Positions 28,852 to 37,451 of a stretch of DNA of 64,000 nucleotides are shown here, one piece after another. The DNA lies in assembly GCA_944324135.1 (NCBI GenBank), contig CALUVE010000003.1, forward strand, positions 1-64,000, written 5' to 3'. The DNA comes from Candidatus Gastranaerophilales bacterium (GTDB lineage: Bacteria; Cyanobacteriota; Vampirovibrionia; Gastranaerophilales; Gastranaerophilaceae). Numbering within the stretch: position 1 is the first letter of the stretch; each line of letters opens with the position of its first letter. Below the pieces are notes generated by a model, which was given only the letters and a program-made list of their open reading frames with translations, was not told the origin of the DNA and searched no databases. Both the position numbers and the translations under genes were made by a program.

Positions 28852-28881
28852 TTGACAGTTGAATAGTTGTTCAACTATAAT
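28852..28881 (+). promoter_or_regulatory. Zinc ATPase promoter with internal operator
   Basis: TTGACA (28852-28857) and TATAAT (28876-28881) are 18 bp apart, and the same 16-bp palindrome TTGAATAGTTGTTCAA occupies 28859-28874. The layout mirrors the divergent repressor promoter exactly. Confidence 0.85.
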
Positions 28882-28911
28882 ATATATAGATAGCTGATAA
28901 GGAATATAAAT

Positions 28912-30717
28912 ATGTGCGATTGTCATGAACATGGTCTCGAGGAGCATGAACACAGTAAGGATAATGATACAACTTTAATGCGGTCAATAATTGCATTGTT
29001 GTTATTTGCCGGAGGTTTCAAGTTCAAATTATTGTTTTTTATTGCATATCTGTTAGCCGGCGGAGATGTTTTGTTTAAGGCTGCCAAAAATATTACAAAG
29101 GGCAGGGTTTTTGATGAGAATTTTCTTATGTCTGCTGCTACTGCAGGTGCCCTATGTATAAAAGAATATCCGGAAGCTGTAATGGTTATGATTTTATATC
29201 AGGTTGGGGAATATTTTCAGCATAGGGCAGTTGAAAAATCCAGACATTCCATAAGTGAGCTTATGGATATCAGACCCGATTATGCAAATTTGAACGGCGA
29301 AAAGGTAGAACCTAAAAAAGTCAAAATTGGCGATATTATTACAGTTAAGCCTGGCGAAAAAATTCCGCTTGACGGAGTTGTGACGGAGGGGCATTCTTCT
29401 GTTGATACATCGGCTCTCACTGGAGAATCCGTGCCTCGCATGGTGTATGCCGGTGATAATGTAGTCAGCGGTTGTATAAATCTTAGCGGGGTTTTGCAGG
29501 TCAGAGTCACAAAGGAATTCGGGGAATCGACTGTTTCTAAAATATTGGAATTGGTTGAGCACGCATCTACTAAAAAAGCTCGTACTGAAAACTTTATTAC
29601 AAAATTTGCCGGATATTACACTCCTGCTGTTGTTATTTTGGCTGCGATGATTGCGTTAATTCCGCCTTTATTTGTCTCAGGAAACTGGTTTGCCAGAGCG
29701 CTTACTTTCCTTGTCATTTCCTGTCCGTGTGCGCTGGTTATATCAGTGCCGTTGAGTTTCTTTGCCGGTATCGGAAGCGCTTCAAAAAACGGGGTTCTTA
29801 TCAAAGGAAGCAACTATCTGGAATTGTTAGCCAATCCGGATACTGTTGTGTTTGATAAAACCGGTACATTAACCCGCGGCATATTTAAGGTGAGTGAGAT
29901 TCATCTTGATAATCAGGAAGCATTGAGATATGCAGCTTATGCAGAAAGTGTTTCTTCCCATCCTATTGCGGCTGCTATACGTGAAGCTTATGGTAAAGAA
30001 ATCCCTGAACAAAAAAATGTTGATGAAATCGCAGGGTATGGCGTGAAAGCAATAATTGACGGAAAAGAAGTGCTTGCAGGCAGCGCAAAATTAGTCGGCG
30101 TAGAGCCTGTTGAGGCTGACGGAACGGTGGTTTATATTTCAATTGACAGAAAATATTCAGGTTATATCGTAATTTCTGATGAGATAAAAGAAAAGTCTTT
30201 TGAAACAATAAAAGAATTGAAAGAGCTCGGTATAAATACAGTTATGCTGACAGGAGATTCTAAAGCAACTGCAGGCATAGTTCAGGAAAAACTCGGTGTA
30301 ATGAATAGTTTTGCAGAACTTTTGCCGGAGGATAAAGTTAATAAACTTGAAGATATTATATCAAAAGCAACCGGCAGTGTTATATTTGTCGGGGACGGAA
30401 TTAATGATGCTCCTGTTCTGACTCGTGCTGATGTCGGGATTGCTATGGGAGGATTGGGGTCTGATGCTGCTATTGAAGCTGCAGATGCCGTTATTATGGA
30501 TGATAATCCCGAGAAAGTTCTGGATGCAATCAAAATTTCAAGAAAAACACTGTCCATTGTGAAACAGAACATAGTATTTGCACTCGGTGTCAAAGCAATA
30601 TTCCTGCTGCTCGGAAGTGTCGGCAGAATGTCAATGTGGGGTGCTGTTTTTGCCGATGTCGGAGTTACTTTGCTTGCTGTATTGAATTCTCTCAGGACAA
30701 TGAAATATCGATATTAA
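28912..30717 (+). CDS. P1B-type zinc/cadmium exporting ATPase
   Basis: The 601-residue membrane pump resembles ZntA/CadA. The first 25 residues are rich in His and Cys (CDCHEHGLEEHEH) and replace the usual N-terminal HMA domain. Landmarks are the TGES phosphatase loop (DTSALTGESVP), the membrane metal site SCPCALV, the phosphorylation motif DKTGTLT, the HP motif (SVSSHPIAAAI) and GDGINDAPVL. The last helices carry Lys (GVKAIFLLLG) and Asp (FADVGVTLLAVLNSLR), the class signature for Zn/Cd/Pb pumps. It is controlled by the divergent SmtB-like repressor. Its end overlaps the convergent gene by 4 bp. Confidence 0.95.
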   Translation: MCDCHEHGLEEHEHSKDNDTTLMRSIIALLLFAGGFKFKLLFFIAYLLAGGDVLFKAAKNITKGRVFDENFLMSAATAGALCIKEYPEAVMVMILYQVGEYFQHRAVEKSRHSISELMDIRPDYANLNGEKVEPKKVKIGDIITVKPGEKIPLDGVVTEGHSSVDTSALTGESVPRMVYAGDNVVSGCINLSGVLQVRVTKEFGESTVSKILELVEHASTKKARTENFITKFAGYYTPAVVILAAMIALIPPLFVSGNWFARALTFLVISCPCALVISVPLSFFAGIGSASKNGVLIKGSNYLELLANPDTVVFDKTGTLTRGIFKVSEIHLDNQEALRYAAYAESVSSHPIAAAIREAYGKEIPEQKNVDEIAGYGVKAIIDGKEVLAGSAKLVGVEPVEADGTVVYISIDRKYSGYIVISDEIKEKSFETIKELKELGINTVMLTGDSKATAGIVQEKLGVMNSFAELLPEDKVNKLEDIISKATGSVIFVGDGINDAPVLTRADVGIAMGGLGSDAAIEAADAVIMDDNPEKVLDAIKISRKTLSIVKQNIVFALGVKAIFLLLGSVGRMSMWGAVFADVGVTLLAVLNSLRTMKYRY

Positions 30718-31859
30718 ATATTTTCATTAATTTTATTCAGGTCAACACCGCCGGAAGCTTTGTATAATCCAATTATGGAAATTACAGAATTTATTTTGTT
30801 TGAGACTTCTTCTTTCTGTACATCAAGATAAGCTTCTTTGGCGTATAAAACTTCAAGCTCGCTGCTTGCCCCGATTTGGTTTTTGTCATTCACAAGGGTA
30901 AAGATTTTTTTCTGGGTGTTCAGTCTGTCTGCTGTTTCATTATAGTTTTTAATTGCGGTGTTGTACTCTATCAAACCTGAATTCAATTCTTTTATACTTT
31001 CAAGAATTGTTTTCTGGTAACTATTCATTGCTTCTTCATACTGATATTTTTTGAATTTTAAAAACGCAGTTTTTCTTCCGCCGGAAAATAAATCTATTGA
31101 CGGTAATATTCCTAAATTAAGAAACTGTGATGGAGAATTGAACAGGCTGCCAAGGTGGTATGCGTTTAAACCTATTTGTCCGAGTATTGTGAATTTAGGG
31201 AGAAATTCTCTTTTGGCAACTCTTACATCAAAACCTATAAGTCTTATGTTTGCCTCTTCCTGGAGGTAATCGGGTCTGTGTTCAATTATGCTCGTGCTGT
31301 ACTCTGTCGGGATATTTGAAATTAATATTACATCGTCATAATCACTTCGTTTTATGTCATTATTCGGGGTCGCGAGGTAGACACACAGCACATTTACCAG
31401 AGTGTCGCGTGCGGACTGATGGCGGTTGCGTTCTTCTTTCAGTGTTGTCAGAATTTTTTCTTCAAGCAGCAGTTCATTTATAGAACACAATCCTGTCTCA
31501 TATTTATCGGAAATTTTCTGTACTATCTCCTCCTGAATTTTTATAAGCTCATCCTGTATGGATAATAATTTATCAGCTTTTATCAGATTAAAATAGTCTG
31601 ATGCAAAGTCTGATGTCAGTGAAATATAAGTTGCTCTTTCTGCCTGTTTAACTATTTCCAGCTGTTCTTTTATGCTTTTTGTTTTAAGGCGGTTTGTACC
31701 CCAGATGTCTATTTCGTAGCTCATAGTAAGCGGCAGATAATAGTTGTATTGTGCATAAGGCGGAATTCTCATATTACCGTATTGCACTCTGGCTCCGCGT
31801 AAATCTCTGGAGAGATCACCTGATAGTGTCAGCTGCGGCAGTTCATTTGCAAATTGCAT
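30714..31859 (-). pseudogene. 5'-truncated TolC-family outer-membrane efflux gene
   Basis: The 381-residue frame matches the outer membrane factor family: LPQLTLSGDLSRD, DIWGTNRLKTKSIKEQL, DFASDYFNLIKADKLL, SIIEHRPDYLQEEANIRLIGFDVRVAKREFLPKFTI and DLFSGGRKTAFLKFKKYQYEEAM. The signal peptide, lipid-attachment Cys and about the first 60-90 residues are missing. The frame is open upstream of the ATG and includes residues still resembling the family (AINAKIVKMQFANELPQL), but reaches only to the stop codon of the upstream gene at 31950, in the same frame. No inner-membrane pump or adaptor is nearby. I think it is a deletion product and not exported as it stands. Confidence 0.65.
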
Positions 31860-31949
31860 TTTGACAATTTTTGCATTGATAGCTTTTATTTTAATGCCGC
31901 TGGCTTTGCTTTTCAGAGTCGAACCGAAACGCGTTAAATCGTCATAAAA

Positions 31950-32555
31950 TTATTTTTTGAGCGAGTCTTTTATAAACCACTCAATAAGCGGTTTCTTTTC
32001 TCCGAATTGAAATTTAAATGTCTCTTCAAACTCTTTATCAGTCAAATATTTGTAGCTCACGTTAAAGCCTAGCGGTTCTTCTAAGCACTCACGGGTTTTG
32101 ACTTTTTCCGGGGATAATTTGTGCGTGTCAGCATCAATTACCGAGGAATAATTCATCCCCTCAAAACAACAAAAAGGTACAGTTATTTTGCCGTCCTCTT
32201 CCTGTTTCATAAGTCCAAATGTTCTGCAGATAATCCCGCGATACTGATATGCTGAACACGCATCATCTATTAAAAACGGGCAGTTGTATCGGAATTCTTT
32301 TTTATTTTCAGCAACATCGCGTACTTTTAAAATATTTTGGATGTTTTGAGATACAATATCCTGAGTTTTTTCATCAGTGGAATTTAAAAATCCGTTCAAA
32401 AGATAAATCATTTCAATTCTTGAGGTTGGAAATTGTGCCATCCTGCAGCATTTGCTGCAGCCTTTGTGACACTGGATATAAGGTCGTTGGCTGTCGAAAA
32501 ATTTTTTTAATTTTTCGTCTAAAAAATCAAGATATTTTTGATAATTTTCAAGCAT
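31950..32555 (-). CDS. YkgJ-family cysteine-cluster protein
   Basis: The 201-residue protein has the CxxC/CC cluster pattern of the YkgJ (putative zinc- or iron-chelating) family: CHKGCSKCCRM near residue 29, CPFLIDDACSAYQYRGIICRTFGL near 90-115 and FCCFEGMNY. The role of the family is not settled; metal or Fe-S cluster binding is inferred from the cysteines. AGGTTAAG precedes the ATG. Its stop codon is in frame with, and 90 bp before, the truncated TolC-family gene. Confidence 0.88.
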   Translation of the reverse strand: MLENYQKYLDFLDEKLKKFFDSQRPYIQCHKGCSKCCRMAQFPTSRIEMIYLLNGFLNSTDEKTQDIVSQNIQNILKVRDVAENKKEFRYNCPFLIDDACSAYQYRGIICRTFGLMKQEEDGKITVPFCCFEGMNYSSVIDADTHKLSPEKVKTRECLEEPLGFNVSYKYLTDKEFEETFKFQFGEKKPLIEWFIKDSLKK

Positions 32556-32596
32556 CTTAACCTCAAAAAATTATGATTAAATTTATTTTAAATAAA

Positions 32597-32630
32597 AAAC
32601 GCCGGTCATACAATGACCGGCGTTACCCAT
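32597..32630 (-). terminator. Terminator after the GH57 gene
   Basis: AACGCCGGTCAT pairs with ATGACCGGCGTT around a 3-nt loop (about 32599-32626). On the minus strand it is followed by a T-run, so it ends the GH57 gene. Confidence 0.85.
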
Positions 32631-32640
32631 ATTATTTTTA

Positions 32641-34362
32641 TTAGTTGTAAAGCGGAGCAAGTTTTGCTGACTGCTGCGGAATTACACCCTCTTCAATTGA
32701 TTGGTAAACTCTGTAATCAATTACAGGGAAGCAATTGTCGATACTTTCAATTTCTTGAAGTTTAGCGTCGTCAATATTGCCGCTTTCAATCATATCTGCA
32801 ATAAATTCAAATCTGTCAACGTGTTCTCTGAATCTATCTGTAGCATAATCTTTAGCCTGCCATGTAGTAATCAGGAACGGCCAGTCTGAACTTTGGAGCA
32901 GTAAGTTTTCTCTTGCAAGCTGGTTTAAGGCTCTATGCAGAAGTTTATCTTCCGGAATTTCAGGATATTTGTCTGCAATTGCATTAATACGTTTTTCGCA
33001 AGAATGGATAATAGGCCACATCCATTCAGTCAGGTGGTTCTGCCATACATAGAAGTGACCGCCTTGACCCCATGAGCTTTCCGGAATCTGGATAGCTTCT
33101 GTAGGAGGATGTGCGTGAACGTATTCGCCTGCTGTCATTCTTTCAACTTCCGGCAGGTATGTGTTGAATTTTTTGATTACCTGTTTGATAAATTCAACAC
33201 CCTCAAACCACCAGTGTCCGAATAATTCAGTATCAAATGATACCATTACAAGACCCTCTTTACCGTTGTGAGCTTTTTTATAATCGTTCAGCAGGTGGTA
33301 AATAAGAGTTGTATAGTGGTCAGAGTTTTCGTTGACTTTATTCAAAGCCAAAACCGGATCGTAGAGCATTTTGTCACCCAAATCAGTCGTAGGTGAAGTA
33401 ATTCTCCAATAGTGCATTCCGGATTTGTCGTCTTTTTTGTGGAATTCTCTGAAGCATCCGTCGCCAGGGTATCCGTCAGCTGCAGACCAAACCTGATAGC
33501 CAGCTCTGTCATTTCTGCCCATAACAGCGACCTGAGCATCAGGCAGCCAGTATGCAGAATATGTATCATAACCTGTTGCAGCTCTTTCCGGGAGCGGAAT
33601 ATATTCAATGTTTCCGTAAACACCGATTACACGTCTGTTACCGATAGAGTTGCCGCCTTCAATAACGTGAGATTCTGTGAAGAAGTATTCAATGCCGTTA
33701 TTTTGAAGCGTAACTTCAATAGCCGGTCTCCAGTGTTTTTGACCGTCTTTGCCTACATATTCATAACCTTGTCTGTAAGCACATTCAGGGAGCCAGCATC
33801 CGATAGCTTTTTTACCGAAGAGGCGTTTTGTAGTATCTGAACCGACTTTGAATTGTGCGTTCAGGTTGCTGTCAGTTGCAAGCAGCGGTGAAAAACCGTG
33901 TGTTGCTCCGGATGTGGTTATTTCAATACAGCCTAAATCCTGATATTTTTTGAACTGTGAAATCAAGTCCATGCCGTATTTGTTTACGAAAGAATCTTTA
34001 ATATGGTTGAACCAGTCAAAATAATATTTGGCAAGATATTTCAAATGCTGAGAATGCGCAACTTTCGGATCAGGATATCTTTCCAAATCTTTTGATACTG
34101 ACGCGATTCTTGTGTCGAGGTATTTGACAAACCCTTGTTTGAGGTGTTCATCATTGAGCTGTTCAGCTAATATCGGGGTGATACCGACAGTTAATTTTGC
34201 CTTAATACCTTCATCGTAAAGTTCGGAAATTGCGTTCAAAAGAGGAACGTAAGTTTCTGCCATACATTCATAAAGGTTTTCTTCCCCGAAAGGCCACATG
34301 CCGGCTTTTCTGTAATAAGGAAGGTGGCTGTGTAACATAAATACGAATTGTCCTACTGACAT
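32641..34362 (-). CDS. Glycoside hydrolase family 57 protein (likely alpha-glucan branching enzyme)
   Basis: The ATG at 34362 follows GGAGG with 5-nt spacing and gives 573 residues. The protein opens with FVFMLHSHLPYYRKAGMWPFGEENLYE, the GH57 N-terminal HxH segment. GCWLPECAYRQGYE carries the catalytic Glu candidate of the GH57 branching enzymes, and MVSFDTELFGHWWFEGVEFI carries the catalytic Asp region. The C-terminal helical domain (RALNQLARENLLLQSSDWPFLI) is typical of GH57 branching enzymes of Thermus and Cyanobacteria type. It would form alpha-1,6 branches in glycogen. Specificity is inferred, not proven. Confidence 0.85.
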   Translation of the reverse strand: MSVGQFVFMLHSHLPYYRKAGMWPFGEENLYECMAETYVPLLNAISELYDEGIKAKLTVGITPILAEQLNDEHLKQGFVKYLDTRIASVSKDLERYPDPKVAHSQHLKYLAKYYFDWFNHIKDSFVNKYGMDLISQFKKYQDLGCIEITTSGATHGFSPLLATDSNLNAQFKVGSDTTKRLFGKKAIGCWLPECAYRQGYEYVGKDGQKHWRPAIEVTLQNNGIEYFFTESHVIEGGNSIGNRRVIGVYGNIEYIPLPERAATGYDTYSAYWLPDAQVAVMGRNDRAGYQVWSAADGYPGDGCFREFHKKDDKSGMHYWRITSPTTDLGDKMLYDPVLALNKVNENSDHYTTLIYHLLNDYKKAHNGKEGLVMVSFDTELFGHWWFEGVEFIKQVIKKFNTYLPEVERMTAGEYVHAHPPTEAIQIPESSWGQGGHFYVWQNHLTEWMWPIIHSCEKRINAIADKYPEIPEDKLLHRALNQLARENLLLQSSDWPFLITTWQAKDYATDRFREHVDRFEFIADMIESGNIDDAKLQEIESIDNCFPVIDYRVYQSIEEGVIPQQSAKLAPLYN

Positions 34363-34645
34363 TTTTGCCTCCATCTTCTTCTTTCAAGCTGAATCATTAT
34401 TTACTATAATTCAACCTTATATTATATTTATATACCACAAAAGGATAAAAAATATAATCCTTGAGAGCTAGTTGCCTAGGATAATGTTACAAATATTTAC
34501 AGACTTGATTTTGTGTTGGCAAAAATATGAAAAATACTTTACAAATACTTGCAAAGTTAAATTTTTTTCATAAAATATTTGTATACTCACATCCTCAAAT
34601 GTGTCTGAAGTCATTAATCAGACTAAGAGTAAAGGAAAGGCAAAA

Positions 34646-34915
34646 ATGGCAAACATTAAATCTTCTAAAAAAAGAGTATTAATCGCAGAAAGAAACAGAT
34701 TGAGAAACGTAGCTGCAAAATCAGCTATCAAAACTGCTATTAAAAAAGCATTGGAATTAGCTTCTGGTGAAGATAAAGATGCTTTAAATTCAGCAATCTC
34801 TAATGTTTATAAATTGTGCGACAAAGCTGTTGTAAAAGGCATCTTGCACAAAAACACAGCTGCTCGTAAAAAATCAAGATTGACTGTTGCTGTAAACAAA
34901 TTACAGGCAAAATAG
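34646..34915 (+). CDS. rpsT: 30S ribosomal protein S20
   Basis: The ATG at 34646 follows AAAGGAAAGG and gives 89 residues: ANIKSSKKRVLIAERNRLRN at the N-terminus, then VKGILHKNTAARKKSRL. S20 binds 16S rRNA early in 30S assembly. Frames extending upstream (from 34601) are not supported by a ribosome site. The gene stands alone, preceded by a long AT-rich region and followed by a strong terminator. Confidence 0.96.
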   Translation: MANIKSSKKRVLIAERNRLRNVAAKSAIKTAIKKALELASGEDKDALNSAISNVYKLCDKAVVKGILHKNTAARKKSRLTVAVNKLQAK

Positions 34916-34931
34916 TCAAAAGCCAAAAATT

Positions 34932-34968
34932 AAAAATCCCGCTGTAATGTACGGCGGGATTTTTTTTG
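34932..34968 (+). terminator. Terminator after rpsT
   Basis: AAAAATCCCGC pairs with GCGGGATTTTT and a T-run follows to about 34968. Confidence 0.9.
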
Positions 34969-34994
34969 TACTAACTTTTATATATAAAGCGTTA

Positions 34995-35155
34995 GTGTAA
35001 GAAATGTTATTTGAGGGACACGCTCCTGTCCAGCCCACGCGTCTTGCTCACTCGCGATTAACGGGGCTGCGGGTTGCTCCGCCGGCTCATTGCCGCCGTG
35101 TGCGTTCTCGCCCTCAGCTCGTTCGCGCTACCGTCCTCAAATAACATTTTTACAC
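34995..35155. repeat. Palindromic intergenic element, copy 2 (full length)
   Basis: Arms at 34995-35016 and 35135-35155 are nearly perfectly complementary and flank a GC-rich core of about 118 bp. The core ends carry GGACACGCTCC (35016-35026) and CGCTACCGTCCTCAA (35126-35140), the reverse complements of the two blocks in the element at 11503-11587. The GC content is far above the surroundings. I see no coding frame in it. The rest of the gap from 34916 to 35274 holds only the rpsT terminator and an AT-rich upstream region of pxpA. Confidence 0.75.
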
Positions 35156-35274
35156 CAGCCTCTATCCCGTATAAAATATAAATTAACTATTGTGAATTAA
35201 ATTTATATTAAGATATTGGAATAATTCCTTTATAGGATATAATTAACATAGATTATTTAAAGAGAAAGAAATTT

Positions 35275-36069
35275 ATGCAAAACACACTGGAAAGAAAAGC
35301 TATAAAACAAATTGATTTTAATTGCGATTTAGCGCAGAGTTTCGGGATATACAGGAATAACAGAGAGTTTGATATTATGGATTATGTCAGTTCTGTGAAT
35401 ATTGCCTGCGGTTTCCACGCCGGTGATCCCGTAGCAATAAAAAACGCATTGCTCAAGGCAAAAGAAAAAAATGTTGTTGTCGGGGCGCATATCGGATTTT
35501 CTGATATTCAGGGGTTTGGATATAGACAGATGGATTTGACAGAAGATGAAATTGAAGCACTGGTAATTTATCAGGTTGGCGCGTTGATGTCTTTTGCCAA
35601 AAGTTTCGGGCTTGAAATCGAACATGTCAGACCTCACGGTGCAATGTACAAGCAGGCCGGAGAAGATTTTCAATTTGCCTGCTCTATTGCAAAAGCTGTT
35701 AAAAAGTGTTCAAAATGGCTGGTTTACTATGGACCTGCCGGTGATGTTACTTTAAAAACCGGTGAATATGTTAATATTCCGATAGCTCAGGAAATTCAGC
35801 TGGAAAAAACATATAATGCTGACGGTACCGTTGATTATTCAAGAAAAGATTTGGAAGATACCCCTCAATGTATTCAGCGTTTGAAAGATTTGTTGTCCAA
35901 TTCACAAGTCCAAAACAACGAGGGCGGCAAAACTATAGTCACTGCTGATACAATTCACTTTAGCAACAAACTTCCAAATGTATTATCATTAGCAAAAGAG
36001 GCAAGGGATATAATTACTCCTGTACCTGTAAACTATAAAAACGTATATGAATCAGGCTGGGTGGGATAA
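35275..36069 (+). CDS. pxpA: 5-oxoprolinase subunit A (LamB/YcsF family)
   Basis: The 264-residue protein matches the LamB/YcsF family: FNCDLAQSFGIYRN, SVNIACGFHAGDPVAIKNALLKAKEKNVVVGAHIGFSDIQGFGYRQMDLT and VRPHGAMYKQ. PxpA works with PxpB and PxpC to open the ring of 5-oxoproline with ATP. The partner genes pxpB and pxpC are not next to it here. It is followed after 5 bp by yvcK. AGAGAAAGAAATTT precedes the ATG, a weak ribosome site. Confidence 0.9.
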   Translation: MQNTLERKAIKQIDFNCDLAQSFGIYRNNREFDIMDYVSSVNIACGFHAGDPVAIKNALLKAKEKNVVVGAHIGFSDIQGFGYRQMDLTEDEIEALVIYQVGALMSFAKSFGLEIEHVRPHGAMYKQAGEDFQFACSIAKAVKKCSKWLVYYGPAGDVTLKTGEYVNIPIAQEIQLEKTYNADGTVDYSRKDLEDTPQCIQRLKDLLSNSQVQNNEGGKTIVTADTIHFSNKLPNVLSLAKEARDIITPVPVNYKNVYESGWVG

Positions 36070-36074
36070 AAATA

Positions 36075-37451
36075 ATGAACATGAAAAATTTTAGAAATAA
36101 TATGAGAATGCCAAAAGATGCCGGCTGGTTAATTCCGGGCCTGCAGGTAAAAAGATGGTTTGCTTTGATTTTATTCGGAGCTATTTTGATTACTCTCGGC
36201 ATCCTTATTCTGGTAGATGTAAAACCTGTATTTTACACTATGGAATTTGTCAGAAAATTTGCATCTACAGTATCAACCGAATGGATTGCAGTATCAATAA
36301 TTTTGTTTGGCTGCGCTGTATTTTTTAAAGGCTGGCAGAAAACAAATTTATCTATCATGGGATTGGACAGCGAAAAAGATAACCAGCATCTTCTGGAAGC
36401 GCTATACAGAAAACGTAAACTTAACAGAGGGCCTAAAATCGTTGCAGTCGGCGGCGGTACAGGCTTGTCAATGCTTTTAAAAGGGATTAAACATATTACA
36501 AATAATATAACTGCGGTTGTTACAGTCGGTGATGACGGCGGCAGCTCAGGCAGATTGAGAGAAGAAATGGGCATACTTCCTCCGGGCGATATCAGAAACT
36601 GTATCGCAGCGCTTGCCGATGATGAAGATTTGGTTACAAAACTTTTCCAATATCGTTTTAAAACAGGTGAGGGACTTGAGGGGCATAGTTTTGGCAACTT
36701 GTTCCTGACAGCACTCTGTTCTATTACCGGTGACATGGTTCGTGCAGTGAAAGAATCCTCCAACGTATTATCAATCAGAGGTAGAGTTCTTCCGTCAACC
36801 CTTGATGATATGAAACTTGTTGCAGAGATGGAAGACGGCAGAATAATTAAAGGTGAATCAAATATTCCTGAGGCTCACGGAAAAATTAAACGTCTCTACA
36901 CCGATCCGGCTAATTGTACTCCGCTGGAAGATGTAATTACAGCTATCAGAGAAGCTGAATTAATTATTCTGGGGCCGGGAAGTTTGTATACAAGCGTAAT
37001 ACCTAATTTGCTGGTAGAAGAAATTGCAAAAGAAATTGCAGCCTCTCACGCAAAAAAAATATATGTATGTAATATTATGACTCAGCCGGGTGAAACTGAT
37101 GATTATGCAGTATCAGACCACATTAGAGCTATAATGAAACATGCAAACAGCTCCAAGGTTATGGATGCTGTTCTGGTTAACGATTTTCTCCCTAAAAATC
37201 TTGCGGATAAATATGAAAGAGCAGGTTCTTATCCTGTTAAACTTGATTTTGAAAATGTTAATCGTCTGGGGGTCAAATTGTACTCTAAAAAATTAATTGA
37301 GGACAGCCCTGAAGGGCTCGTAAGACACAGCTCTACAAGAGTTGCAAGAGCCATATACTCCTGGTTCCGCAGACAGGCAAAAGAGGATAAATCTTTTTTT
37401 TTAACGAAAGAAAATAATAAATTTAATGAAAAACAGGAATGTAAACTGTAA
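36075..37451 (+). CDS. yvcK: Membrane-anchored YvcK/CofD-like protein (gluconeogenesis factor family)
   Basis: The 458-residue protein has two membrane helices at about residues 28-52 and 66-85, then a CofD-like Rossmann domain: KIVAVGGGTGLSMLLKGIKH, VVTVGDDGGSSGRLREEMGILPPGDIRNCIAALA, EGHSFGNLFLTAL and LIILGPGSLYTSVIPNLLV. YvcK proteins bind UDP-sugars and influence cell wall and carbon metabolism in Bacillus and others. An N-terminal membrane extension of this kind is what I would expect in Cyanobacteria-related lineages. It overlaps the panB start by one base. Confidence 0.93.
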   Translation: MNMKNFRNNMRMPKDAGWLIPGLQVKRWFALILFGAILITLGILILVDVKPVFYTMEFVRKFASTVSTEWIAVSIILFGCAVFFKGWQKTNLSIMGLDSEKDNQHLLEALYRKRKLNRGPKIVAVGGGTGLSMLLKGIKHITNNITAVVTVGDDGGSSGRLREEMGILPPGDIRNCIAALADDEDLVTKLFQYRFKTGEGLEGHSFGNLFLTALCSITGDMVRAVKESSNVLSIRGRVLPSTLDDMKLVAEMEDGRIIKGESNIPEAHGKIKRLYTDPANCTPLEDVITAIREAELIILGPGSLYTSVIPNLLVEEIAKEIAASHAKKIYVCNIMTQPGETDDYAVSDHIRAIMKHANSSKVMDAVLVNDFLPKNLADKYERAGSYPVKLDFENVNRLGVKLYSKKLIEDSPEGLVRHSSTRVARAIYSWFRRQAKEDKSFFLTKENNKFNEKQECKL

